From Sphingobium ummariense RL-3 (GTDB taxonomy: Bacteria; Pseudomonadota; Alphaproteobacteria; Sphingomonadales; Sphingomonadaceae): DNA of 64,000 bases. The stretch lies in assembly GCF_000447205.1 (NCBI RefSeq), contig NZ_AUWY01000091.1, positions 23,192-87,191 on the forward strand, read 5' to 3'. The notes under the pieces are model-generated. The model searched no databases, was not told the origin of the DNA, and saw nothing but the letters and a program-made list of their open reading frames with translations. Positions 32,665-40,110 of the stretch are shown one piece after another. The stretch's first letter is position 1. Each line of letters opens with the position of its first letter. Made by a program: the position numbers and the translations under genes.

Positions 32665-33336
32665 CTATGCCAGCCGCCGCCCCGTCCAGACAACCCGTCC
32701 AACGATATCGACCAGCGCCGGATCGATGTCGGTCCAGTCGGGATAATGGGGATTGTCGCTGAGCACGCTGAACTGGCCGCGCAACGGTCCCATGGCGATC
32801 CGCTTCACCATCAGCACACCGTCGAGCCGCAGCACATAGACGCCGTCGCGCAGGCGCATCGCGCCATCTTCATGGTCGACCATGATGTCGTCGCCGTCGC
32901 TGAGAGTCGGCGCCATCGATTCGCCGTCGACTCGGATGACGGAGACGCGCTGGGGCTTCACCCCCAAGTGGCGCAGCCAGGCAGCATCGAAGGCCATGAT
33001 GCCGGCTGCCCGTTCATCCTCGTCGAGCGATCCGCCGCCTGCCGAGGCGCCCAGAGTGAGGCGCGGGACGGTGACCACCGACGGAAGGCCGCGCTGTCGC
33101 GGGATGACCGGCTCGCGCCTGGCCGGGCCACCGAGCAATTCCTCCGCCACGCCGAAATAGCGGGCCAGGATGCGACGATCCTCTTCATCCAGCTTACGCG
33201 GCGTACCGCGCTTGATGAACTGCTGGATATACGCGGGATTGCGGCGAAGCAGCCTGGAAAGATCGGCATAATTCTCCCCCCGCTCGGCAATCAGCCGATC
33301 AAGCAGGCTTCGAGGGTCTTCCGCAGGGCTGATCAT
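32665..33336 (-). CDS. S24/LexA-like repressor with HTH and peptidase domain
   Basis: A 223-residue regulator. Residues 10-60 form a helix-turn-helix (LSRLLRRNPAYIQQFIKRGTPRKLDEEDRR). The C-terminal half is an S24 peptidase fold, with the nucleophile in VIRVDGESMAPTLSDGD (DGESM) and the Lys in GVLMVKRIAMG. LexA and phage CI repressors use this fold for RecA-stimulated self-cleavage; a clear Ala-Gly cleavage site was not identified, although ASAGGG in the linker is a candidate. The gene is divergent from two small genes, with two TAGGAA inverted repeats between them, so auto- and divergent regulation is likely. No phage genes are nearby. Confidence 0.88.
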   Translation of the reverse strand: MISPAEDPRSLLDRLIAERGENYADLSRLLRRNPAYIQQFIKRGTPRKLDEEDRRILARYFGVAEELLGGPARREPVIPRQRGLPSVVTVPRLTLGASAGGGSLDEDERAAGIMAFDAAWLRHLGVKPQRVSVIRVDGESMAPTLSDGDDIMVDHEDGAMRLRDGVYVLRLDGVLMVKRIAMGPLRGQFSVLSDNPHYPDWTDIDPALVDIVGRVVWTGRRLA

Positions 33337-33359
33337 TTTCTGTCCATAGCCGAAGGATT

Positions 33360-33406
33360 TTTCCTAGACAAGTAGGAAATGTGGCATGAAATAGGAATAA
33401 ACCTAT
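33360..33406. promoter_or_regulatory. paired inverted repeats, candidate operators of the S24 repressor
   Basis: The first repeat is TTTCCTA-N6-TAGGAAA (33360-33379), a perfect 7-bp inverted repeat. The second is ATAGG-N6-CCTAT (33391-33406), a perfect 5-bp repeat sharing the half-site TAGG. The two TAGGAA half-sites are 19 bp apart, about two helical turns, so two dimers could bind the same DNA face. They lie 24-70 bp upstream of the S24 start and 47-93 bp upstream of the divergent ATG 33453. Confidence 0.6.
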
Positions 33407-33452
33407 CTGCTTGCAGTTGGCGAGTCGACCTAGAAGAGGAGGAACAAGAACC

Positions 33453-33638
33453 ATGCTGTTGCGGACCGTCGAAAGATTCCTGTCGGAAAACAACATCCCG
33501 CCAACCCGGTTCGGGCGAGAGGCCGTGCGCGACCCGCGCCTGGTCTTCGACCTGCGTCAGGGTCGCGAGCCCGGTGATCGCGTGAGGAGACGGGTGGAAC
33601 ATTTCATGAACACATATCGCAGGAGCCGGGGCCAATGA
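33453..33638 (+). CDS. small HTH-like protein, hypothetical
   Basis: A 61-residue basic protein. TVERFLSENNIPPTRFGREAV followed by DPRLVFDLRQGREPGDRV reads like the first helices and recognition helix of a Cro-type fold (the PTRFGRxAxxDPRxVxDLRxGRE pattern is one I associate with sphingomonads). It has AGGAGG 11 nt before ATG 33453, supporting strong translation. It is divergent from the S24 repressor, so it may be a Cro-like counterpart. Its stop overlaps the next start by 4 bp. Confidence 0.65.
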   Translation: MLLRTVERFLSENNIPPTRFGREAVRDPRLVFDLRQGREPGDRVRRRVEHFMNTYRRSRGQ

Positions 33639-34006
33639 CAAGCGCTCATCATCGATTCGCGGCGGTCATCCCGGTCGGAATATGTACGCCGGGACTACGC
33701 GGCGCCGATCCCCTCCCCCGCCTGCTGGTGCAATTGGCGGCGCGAGCAGGATCGGAGGCCACGGTCCTGCGTGCGACGAGCCGCCCTTGGGCGTCGGCGC
33801 TGTTTCAGGGGCGACGCCATGCCGTGACGCTGCGCTTCGGCGGCAGGGATGCCGCCTCGGCGTGCCGGCGCTTTGCCGAGGGGATCGAGGAGGCGGAATG
33901 GAAGCTCACCGGCCATTTCGTGGCGGACATCACGGTCGATTCGGTGCACCCCGACGAGGACGGCAAGCGACTGGAACTCTCGGCGCTGACGATCGAGGAC
34001 TGGTAA
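33635..34006 (+). CDS. hypothetical protein co-translated with small HTH-like protein
   Basis: A 123-residue soluble protein I do not recognise. It begins in the preceding gene's stop (ATGA). Visible features are an alpha/beta pattern, no signal peptide and no Cys pair. The sequence WKLTGHFVADITVDSVHPDEDGKRLELSALTIEDW at the end looks like a beta-sheet with an acidic C-terminus. Expression appears tied to the S24-controlled promoter region. It ends base-to-base with the convergent gene at 34007. Confidence 0.6.
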   Translation: MTSAHHRFAAVIPVGICTPGLRGADPLPRLLVQLAARAGSEATVLRATSRPWASALFQGRRHAVTLRFGGRDAASACRRFAEGIEEAEWKLTGHFVADITVDSVHPDEDGKRLELSALTIEDW

Positions 34007-34948
34007 TCAGCGCGTCCGCCCGGTCATCGAACGTAGCGCGCCCAGCGCCGCTTGGAGCGCATCGTCGACGTCGGGAGACACGGCCTCTCGCACCGGCACG
34101 GGGGGCACTATCGGCATATCGGCGATGACCCGCGGCGACGCGCCCGGTTGGGCGTGCCGCGCCAGGCTGCGCTCGAGCCGTGCGGTGAGTTCACTGAGTG
34201 ACAGTTCGGGGCTGACGGGAGGCAATGCCAGATCAGCGACACGCTCGCCCTGTTCCTGCGCTACAGGATGAGTAAAGCTAGGCTGGGCAGCGCTAACCAT
34301 TTCTGTCGCGGCGACGAAGGAGGAACCCGCCGGCTGCGCAAAGCTGGGTTGCGGCATCTCTTCGACCGGCTGGGGAGCCAATGCTGCCGGCGTGGCCAAG
34401 GTCGAGACACGCAACTGCTGCTCAGACTCCCCATTCACGACGAGGCGGCGGCGGCTGGGCTCGGCGCGGGGGAAGATATCGACGCCGTCGAAATCGCGGC
34501 TGGCGAAGATCGGCGGCCGCGGCGGCGCATCGGGGTGCGCATCGGCGCGGCGCAGCGACGGTTGCCCTTCGGGCGACGCCGTGGAGCGCCCTCGGGCGAG
34601 CGACGTAAGCTTTGACAGTGCGAAACCCATTTTCCTTGCTCCTGGCGGACTTGAGCGCCGCCGCTGATTTTCCTCTTGCCGTGCCGTATCCCTCTGGCTC
34701 CGCCGCATCACGTCCACCAGTCCGGCGGCCATGAGCGCGACGAAGCCCGACAGGATCAGCCGCGCCTTGAGCCCCAGCGGCGGCGCGGCTGCAGGCAGCG
34801 CCTCCGACAGGCCACTCGACGCCACAACCAGCTCCACCAGCCCGACCGGCATGGCGAGGACCACGATCGCCGCAGCCGCGCCTGTCAGCGCGGCCATCGC
34901 CCTGATCCCTCCAAAGGCGCCGAGCGGCATCGTCGCCATTCCCGTCAA
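34007..34948 (-). CDS. hypothetical membrane protein with long disordered tail
   Basis: A 313-residue protein with two N-terminal hydrophobic helices (about residues 15-48 and 62-80), a basic segment (RRSQRDTARQEENQRRR) and then a Pro/Ala/Ser-rich, probably disordered region with repeated PSFAQP/PSFTHP-like motifs. A short helical C-terminus (LSELTARLERSLARHAQ) follows. No family is recognised. The start overlaps the stop of the exopolysaccharide glycosyltransferase by 4 bp, so they are coupled and may share a function in envelope or polysaccharide assembly. Confidence 0.6.
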   Translation of the reverse strand: MTGMATMPLGAFGGIRAMAALTGAAAAIVVLAMPVGLVELVVASSGLSEALPAAAPPLGLKARLILSGFVALMAAGLVDVMRRSQRDTARQEENQRRRSSPPGARKMGFALSKLTSLARGRSTASPEGQPSLRRADAHPDAPPRPPIFASRDFDGVDIFPRAEPSRRRLVVNGESEQQLRVSTLATPAALAPQPVEEMPQPSFAQPAGSSFVAATEMVSAAQPSFTHPVAQEQGERVADLALPPVSPELSLSELTARLERSLARHAQPGASPRVIADMPIVPPVPVREAVSPDVDDALQAALGALRSMTGRTR

Positions 34949-36174
34949 GCCGCCGTGCGCGCCCGATCCGGGCGGGTTAGCAGCCTTTGGTAAACAGGTT
35001 CGTAACGCACGATGTTCGATGCCCAGTTGCGCTCCTTCTCCACGAAGGCGCGGGCGGTGGCGCGGCGCGCGTTCCAGAAGCCGCGATCGGCGAACATACC
35101 CGACAGCGCCTGCGCGATCGCCGTCGGATCGTCCGGTGAGAACAGCGTCCCCGTGATCCCGTCCTCGATCAGTTCGCGATGGCCGCCGACGCTGGACGCC
35201 GCGACCAGCCGGCCCTGCGCCATCGCTTCCAACGGCTTGAGCGGCGTCACCAGGTCGGTGAGGCGCATCGCCTTGCGCGGATAGGCGAGGATGTCGACCT
35301 GCGCATAATATCTCTCGACCTCGTCATGCGGCACGCGGCCGATGAACAGGATATGGTCCGCGACGGGCGAAGCCGATGCTTGGTCGCGCAGCGCCTGTTC
35401 GCACGGACCTCCGCCCACCAGGAGCAGCTTCACCTGAGGCCGCGCGCGCACCAGACGGGGCATGGCGGCGATCAGGTCGTCCAACCCTTCATAATCGTAG
35501 AAGCTGCCGATGAAGCCGACGACATCGGCGCCTTCCAGCCCCAGCTTCGCGGCCAGCGCCGGGTCGCGCGGTACGGGCGTGCCGAACTGGTCCATGTCGA
35601 CGCCATTGGGCGACACGATGATCTTCGCCGGGTCGATGCCCCGCGCCAGCAGGTCGCCGCGCAGCCCTTCGCAGATCACCGCCACGGCGTCGGCCGCGCG
35701 CACCGCATGGGTTTCGAGCTGGCGGGTGAGCCAGTAGCGCGGGCTTCCTTCGGTACCGGTGCCATTGCCGACCGCCGCATCCTCCCAGAAGGCGCGGATC
35801 TCGTAGATCATGGGGATGCCATGGCGCTTCGCGACGCGCTGCGCCGCCATGGCGTTCAGCACCGGTGAATGCGCATGAAGAATGTCGGGCCGCCAGTCGC
35901 GCACCAGCCTGTCGATGGCATCGGCATGGGCGCCCATGTCGCGCCATTCGCGCATCAGCGCATTGCCGGTCGCGGGGCGGCCGGGAGTCCGATGGAAGTG
36001 CAGGCCGTCGATGATTTCCTCGTCCGGCCCCTTCGCCCCATGGCGGCGGCCGGTAATCCCGCGCACGTCCCAATCCTTGGCGATCTGCGCGCGCAGGATC
36101 GCGCGGGTACGAAAAGTATAGCCGCTGTGCATCGGCAGGCTGTGGTCGAGGACATGCAGGATGCGGGTCGTCAT
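34945..36174 (-). CDS. exosortase A-associated glycosyltransferase (GT4)
   Basis: A 409-residue GT-B glycosyltransferase. The N-terminus (MTTRILHVLDHSLPMHSGYTFRTRAILRAQ) and YEIRAFWEDAAV are the signature of the glycosyltransferase family associated with exosortase A/XrtA exopolysaccharide systems. The donor-binding half shows the GT4 E-x7-E pattern around KPLEAMAQGRLVAASSVGGHREL. It builds a glycan on a lipid carrier at the inner face of the membrane. It is divergent from the O-ligase gene at 36373, with a palindrome between. No exosortase or PEP-CTERM protein is in the window. Confidence 0.87.
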   Translation of the reverse strand: MTTRILHVLDHSLPMHSGYTFRTRAILRAQIAKDWDVRGITGRRHGAKGPDEEIIDGLHFHRTPGRPATGNALMREWRDMGAHADAIDRLVRDWRPDILHAHSPVLNAMAAQRVAKRHGIPMIYEIRAFWEDAAVGNGTGTEGSPRYWLTRQLETHAVRAADAVAVICEGLRGDLLARGIDPAKIIVSPNGVDMDQFGTPVPRDPALAAKLGLEGADVVGFIGSFYDYEGLDDLIAAMPRLVRARPQVKLLLVGGGPCEQALRDQASASPVADHILFIGRVPHDEVERYYAQVDILAYPRKAMRLTDLVTPLKPLEAMAQGRLVAASSVGGHRELIEDGITGTLFSPDDPTAIAQALSGMFADRGFWNARRATARAFVEKERNWASNIVRYEPVYQRLLTRPDRARTAA

Positions 36175-36233
36175 GACGGAAGTCTTTGCCGGAAAAGGAT
36201 TAACGGCCCGTCAACTCTGCGGCGCTAGGAGGT

Positions 36234-36249
36234 TCCCATGCGCATGGGA
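36234..36249. promoter_or_regulatory. 16-bp palindrome at the start of the ligase operon
   Basis: TCCCATGCGCATGGGA is a perfect palindrome directly after an AGGAGG ribosome site (36227-36232), and it contains the ATG of a 9-codon leader frame. In RNA it could fold over that start; in DNA it could be an operator between the divergent GT4 and ligase genes. Confidence 0.5.
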
Positions 36250-36267
36250 GCCCTGCAACTGCGATGA
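36238..36267 (+). CDS. possible 9-residue leader peptide
   Basis: ATG 36238 is 5 nt after AGGAGG and encodes MRMGALQLR, ending in TGA at 36265-36267. That stop overlaps the ATG of the next small gene (ATGA at 36264). The strongest ribosome site of the operon therefore drives this leader, and the next frame would be reached by re-initiation. It could be fortuitous. Confidence 0.4.
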   Translation: MRMGALQLR

Positions 36268-36380
36268 TCGATACCCTGTCCCTGCTGGTCAGCCATGGCG
36301 TGATCCTGCTCGCCGCCTGGCGGCTGCTATCGCGACCGGACCTCGACCGCGATCCGGAGGACAGCGCGGCCGATGCGTGA
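36264..36380 (+). CDS. 38-residue membrane micropeptide before the O-ligase
   Basis: The frame reads MIDTLSLLVSHGVILLAAWRLLSRPDLDRDPEDSAADA in two parts: a hydrophobic helix (residues 5-22) and an acidic tail. It has no ribosome site of its own beyond the leader peptide's overlap, and its end overlaps the O-ligase start by 8 bp (ATGCGTGA). The consistent chain of overlaps argues that it is translated. A single-helix small subunit of the ligase is possible; no family is recognised. Confidence 0.5.
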   Translation: MIDTLSLLVSHGVILLAAWRLLSRPDLDRDPEDSAADA

Positions 36381-37740
36381 CCTGTTCTTCGTCGCCTTCC
36401 TGGGCGCCTTCTTCCTGCTGGGATTCCGCCGGCCGTTCCTGCTTTTCGCGGTCTATGCCTATATCGATATCGTCTCGCCGCAGCGCTTGTCCTATTTCCT
36501 GTTGAACTCGATTCCCATATCCGCCCTGTCCTTCGCCGCGGCGATCGGCGCCTGGCTACTGTTTGACGACAAGAAGGACTGTCGCTTCTCGATGCGGCAG
36601 GCGCTGATGCTGTTGCTGCTCGCCTGGTGCGGGTTCACGACTCTGACCGCCGACTTCCCGGTTGAGGCGCTCACCAAATGGGCCTGGGTGTGGAAAGCGA
36701 TCCTGGTCGGCGCCTTCCTGCCAGTGATATTGCGCACGCGGTTGCGGATCGAGGCTCTGGCGTTGTTCATGGTGCTGTGCGCCAGCACGATCATCATCAA
36801 CGGCGGCATCAAGACCGCGCTGTCGGGCGGCGGCTATGGCGTGCTCAACTTGATGGTGGAGAACAACAGCGGCCTCTACGAAGGCAGCATCATCTCCTGC
36901 GTTGCCATATCGCTGATCCCGCTGATCCTGTGGCTGGCGCATCATGGCACGATCTTTCCGCAGGACTGGAAGACGAAGGGATTCGCCTACTGCCTGTGCT
37001 TTGCATGCCTGCTGATGCCCGTCGGCACGGAGGCGCGCACCGGCCTCGTCTGCATCGTCATCCTGGCGGGGTTGATGCTGCTTCGCTCGAAGCGGCGCTT
37101 CATCTACGGGCCGCTGATGGCGCTTGCGGCGCTGGCCTCCATCCCCTTCCTGCCGGCGAGCTTCACCCAGCGCATGTCGACGATCGAAAACCATCAGGGC
37201 GACGAGAGCGCCTCGACCCGCGTCGCGGTGTGGATGTGGACGCTCGACTATGTGAAGCAGCACCCCAATGGCGGCGGCTTCGATAATTACCTCCAGAACA
37301 GCTTCACCTATTTCGCACAGAGCACCGTTACCGATTCGGGCGGCAGCCGGATCGAGCGCCGGCTGGTCACCGACCGGGGCCGCGCCTATCACAGCGCCTA
37401 TTTCGAACTGCTGGGCGAACAGGGCTATTTCGGTTTCTTCCTGTGGGCGCTGCTGCACATCGCCACCTTCATCCGCACCGAGGCGGTGCGGCGCCTCTAC
37501 CGAAAAACGGACAAAGCGAACGAGACGTGGATTGCCCCGCTCGCCCTCGCGCTACAACAAGGACATATCATCTACATGGTCGGGTCGCTTTTCGTGGGTA
37601 TCGCATATCAGCCCTTCATCTTCATGCTGCTGGCCCTGCAGATCGGGCTGGACACCTATCTGACGCGCCGGCGCAAGGCGGCAGCGCGCGCGCCGATGAT
37701 CGCTCCGGCCCGGGCACTGCCGCAGGGGGCGTTGGCATGA
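36373..37740 (+). CDS. putative O-glycosylation ligase, exosortase A system-associated
   Basis: A 455-residue polytopic membrane protein with about 10-12 helices. The N-terminus (FLGAFFLLGFRRPFLLFAVYAYIDIVSPQRLSYF) is the DUF5935 region found in exosortase-A-associated O-antigen-ligase-like proteins. A Wzy/ligase core follows, with TEARTGLVCIVILAGLM and the periplasmic loop around HPNGGGFDNYLQNSF and YHSAYFELLGEQGYFGF. It is predicted to polymerise or transfer lipid-linked glycan. ATG 36373 overlaps the preceding micropeptide; the stop overlaps the next gene (ATGA at 37737). Confidence 0.87.
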   Translation: MRDLFFVAFLGAFFLLGFRRPFLLFAVYAYIDIVSPQRLSYFLLNSIPISALSFAAAIGAWLLFDDKKDCRFSMRQALMLLLLAWCGFTTLTADFPVEALTKWAWVWKAILVGAFLPVILRTRLRIEALALFMVLCASTIIINGGIKTALSGGGYGVLNLMVENNSGLYEGSIISCVAISLIPLILWLAHHGTIFPQDWKTKGFAYCLCFACLLMPVGTEARTGLVCIVILAGLMLLRSKRRFIYGPLMALAALASIPFLPASFTQRMSTIENHQGDESASTRVAVWMWTLDYVKQHPNGGGFDNYLQNSFTYFAQSTVTDSGGSRIERRLVTDRGRAYHSAYFELLGEQGYFGFFLWALLHIATFIRTEAVRRLYRKTDKANETWIAPLALALQQGHIIYMVGSLFVGIAYQPFIFMLLALQIGLDTYLTRRRKAAARAPMIAPARALPQGALA

Positions 37741-38459
37741 AAAGCGACCTTCGCGCGCTGGGCATCGCCCACGGGTTGCTGCTGGGCCTGGTGCTGGCCT
37801 CGCCGCTGGTAGGGCCTTCGCTGATCCGTTGGGGGATCGAGGCACTGTTCGTCATCACCGCCTTCCAGCTGAGGTTGGCCGACCGGCGCTGGGACCTGCG
37901 CAACGGTTGGCGCGGATGGGTCAGCCATGTCCGCATGGCGCCGGGACGGCTGCTGCCCTGGGCCGGCATCGCGGCAGTGGCCCTGATGGCTGAGCCAGGG
38001 CGGGCGCAGCTGGCGCTGTCGGTGCTCGCGGGCGTGGGGATGAGCGAGTTGGTCGTCTATCCGATCGCCGCCCATGTGCTCAGCCGCATGCCGCGCGCAG
38101 GCTTGGCCATCGCGATGCTGCTGCTTTTGCTGGGGTGCGGTTTTGCGGAGCCAGGCCTTGCCGCGCGTTTCGTAACTGCCTTCGCTCTGGGGCTGGCAGG
38201 CGGGGTATTCTGGCTGCGCGGCCCCGACGGCGAAGCTCGCTCCGCGCTGATCGCGACAAGCGGCTGCACTGCCGCGCTGGCAGCAGCGATACTAGCGCCG
38301 GCAAGCTTGCCCTTCGCATTCCCAGCCGGGGTGCTCTGCGCGGCGCTGGCGCTCGCGCAGCTGTCAGTGGTGCGACGCCGCCCCCTGCCCTGGCAGATCG
38401 GGAGCGGCGCAGGCCGCATCAGGCCGGAACAGCCTGCCCTGCCGTCACCGCCCGCCTGA
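37737..38459 (+). CDS. hypothetical polytopic membrane protein
   Basis: A 240-residue protein with about seven hydrophobic segments (for example LLLGLVLASPLVGP, IAMLLLLLGCGF, FVTAFALGLAGGVFWL) and few charged residues. No family is recognised. It is coupled to the O-ligase (4-bp overlap), so it probably acts in the same exopolysaccharide pathway. Its last 41 bp overlap the convergent PfpI gene, an unusually long convergent overlap; the C-terminal tail (RPEQPALPSPPA) is disordered. Confidence 0.68.
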   Translation: MKSDLRALGIAHGLLLGLVLASPLVGPSLIRWGIEALFVITAFQLRLADRRWDLRNGWRGWVSHVRMAPGRLLPWAGIAAVALMAEPGRAQLALSVLAGVGMSELVVYPIAAHVLSRMPRAGLAIAMLLLLLGCGFAEPGLAARFVTAFALGLAGGVFWLRGPDGEARSALIATSGCTAALAAAILAPASLPFAFPAGVLCAALALAQLSVVRRRPLPWQIGSGAGRIRPEQPALPSPPA

Positions 38460-38973
38460 AGGCATCGACAAAGGCGGGGATATCGTCCGGCTTGCGGCTG
38501 GTGATGAGATTGCGGTCTACTACTACCTCCCGGTCCACCACTGTCGCACCGGCATTGGCAAGGTCGGTACGCACGGAGGGCCAGGACGTCACCGTCCTGC
38601 CTGATACCACGCCTGCCTCCACCAGCAGCCAAGGGCCATGGCAGATCGCGGCGACGGGCTTGCCCGATTCCACGAAGCGACGGACGATGTCGACTGCTTT
38701 CGCATCGGTGCGCAGCGTGTCGGGATTGGCGACGCCACCCGGCAGGACCAAGCCGCCATAGTCCTCTATCCGTACCTCTTGGAGCGCGATGTCCGGCGTG
38801 ATGGTGTCGCCCTTCTCGTCATGCTGCATGCCCTGGATCGGCGCTTTCTCAGGCGCGGCGAGCGTCACCTCTGCGCCCGCGGCGATAAGGCGATCGCGCG
38901 GTTCGAACAGCTCCGACTGCTCGAAGCCATCGGTGGCGATGATGAGAATATGGGACTGGTCGATGGCGGGCAT
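38419..38973 (-). CDS. DJ-1/PfpI family protein
   Basis: A 184-residue DJ-1/PfpI-superfamily protein of the YhbO/PfpI type. ILIIATDGFEQSELFEP opens the fold (conserved Glu), and the nucleophile Cys is in AAICHGPWLL with its His neighbour. Members act as glyoxalases, deglycases or chaperones in stress; the real reaction is debated. ATG 38973. Its 3' end overlaps the convergent membrane gene by 41 bp. Confidence 0.92.
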   Translation of the reverse strand: MPAIDQSHILIIATDGFEQSELFEPRDRLIAAGAEVTLAAPEKAPIQGMQHDEKGDTITPDIALQEVRIEDYGGLVLPGGVANPDTLRTDAKAVDIVRRFVESGKPVAAICHGPWLLVEAGVVSGRTVTSWPSVRTDLANAGATVVDREVVVDRNLITSRKPDDIPAFVDAFRRAVTAGQAVPA

Positions 38974-39081
38974 GAAGCGCCTCCTTTGCCTGGGTTAGGG
39001 GAATGGTGGATCAACGGGCCATGGCCGGCGGAGTTGCGGAACGAAGCGATGAACGGCGGGTTTTTCCGCGACGAGAGACCC

Positions 39082-40089
39082 ATGCCGCAAAACCTGATCG
39101 AACATTGCAACGACAGCCTGCCTGGTATCACGCGGCGCGCGCTGAAGCGGGGATGGGCCTATTATGATCCCGCTGGCGGGCGCATCACCGACCGGGACGA
39201 GATCGACCGATTGAACGCCATCGCCCTGCCGCCAGCCTATCGCGATTGCTGGTTCTGTCCGTCGCCCACCGGCCATATCCAGGCGACCGGCTATGACGAT
39301 CGCGGACGCAAGCAATATCGCTACCATCCCGTATTTCGTGCCGCGCGGGAGGCGGAGAAATATGCTGGCTGCGCGGCCTTCGGCCATGCCCTGCCCCGGC
39401 TGCGCGCCCGAATCGAAGCCGATCTGTCGCGGCGGGGCCTACGCAAGGAACGCACCCTAGCAGCAGTGGTGCGCCTGCTCGACCTTGCCAAGGTGCGGGT
39501 GGGCAACGAGCAGTATGCCGCCGCCAACAAGAGCTTCGGCGCGACGACGCTGCGCCGCCGCCATGTCGATCTTTCCGGTCGGGCCCTGCGGCTGCGGTAC
39601 CGCGCCAAATCGGGGCGCGAGCATGAGCTGACCGTCACCGACAACCGGCTGCTGCGCTTCGTGCGGGCGGTACAAGACCTGCCGGGCCAGCACCTGTTCC
39701 AGTATCTGGATGAAGAAGGCGTCGCCCGGCCGATCACGTCGAGCGACGTCAACGCCTATATTGCTCAGGCAATGGGTGCTCCCTTCACCGCCAAACATTT
39801 CCGCACCTGGGGGGCATCGACCATTGCCTTCGACACCCTGTCTTCCGGCCCCGTCTCGCTCACGGAATTGATCGCGCCCGTCGCGCAGGCGCTGGGCAAC
39901 ACCCCGGCGATCAGTCGGAAGAGCTATATCCATCCCGCCTTGATCGAGCTGTGCAAGAGCGGGCAGGATGAGTGGCGCGAAGGGCTTCGCCTCCCGCGGA
40001 GGACACGCTATCTGTCACGGGCCGAACGGGGGCTTATCGCCTTTCTGGAGGAGGCGGCTTGCGCGCCCACCATGGCAATGGCAGCCTGA
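39082..40089 (+). CDS. type IB DNA topoisomerase
   Basis: A 335-residue poxvirus-like bacterial topoisomerase IB. Catalytic residues are visible: Arg in KVRVGNEQY (about 139), Lys in YRAKSGREH (about 176), Arg in KHFRTWGAS (about 241), and the nucleophile Tyr in SRKSYIHP (about 282). It relaxes supercoils through a 3'-phosphotyrosine. The start is uncertain: ATG 39082 (MPQNLIEHC) is used; ATG 39049 would add 11 residues. The gene stands 21 bp before mscS-type channel gene on the same strand, after a 108-bp gap from the divergent PfpI. Confidence 0.92.
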   Translation: MPQNLIEHCNDSLPGITRRALKRGWAYYDPAGGRITDRDEIDRLNAIALPPAYRDCWFCPSPTGHIQATGYDDRGRKQYRYHPVFRAAREAEKYAGCAAFGHALPRLRARIEADLSRRGLRKERTLAAVVRLLDLAKVRVGNEQYAAANKSFGATTLRRRHVDLSGRALRLRYRAKSGREHELTVTDNRLLRFVRAVQDLPGQHLFQYLDEEGVARPITSSDVNAYIAQAMGAPFTAKHFRTWGASTIAFDTLSSGPVSLTELIAPVAQALGNTPAISRKSYIHPALIELCKSGQDEWREGLRLPRRTRYLSRAERGLIAFLEEAACAPTMAMAA

Positions 40090-40110
40090 CGCGCCGACCG
40101 AAGGACAAAC

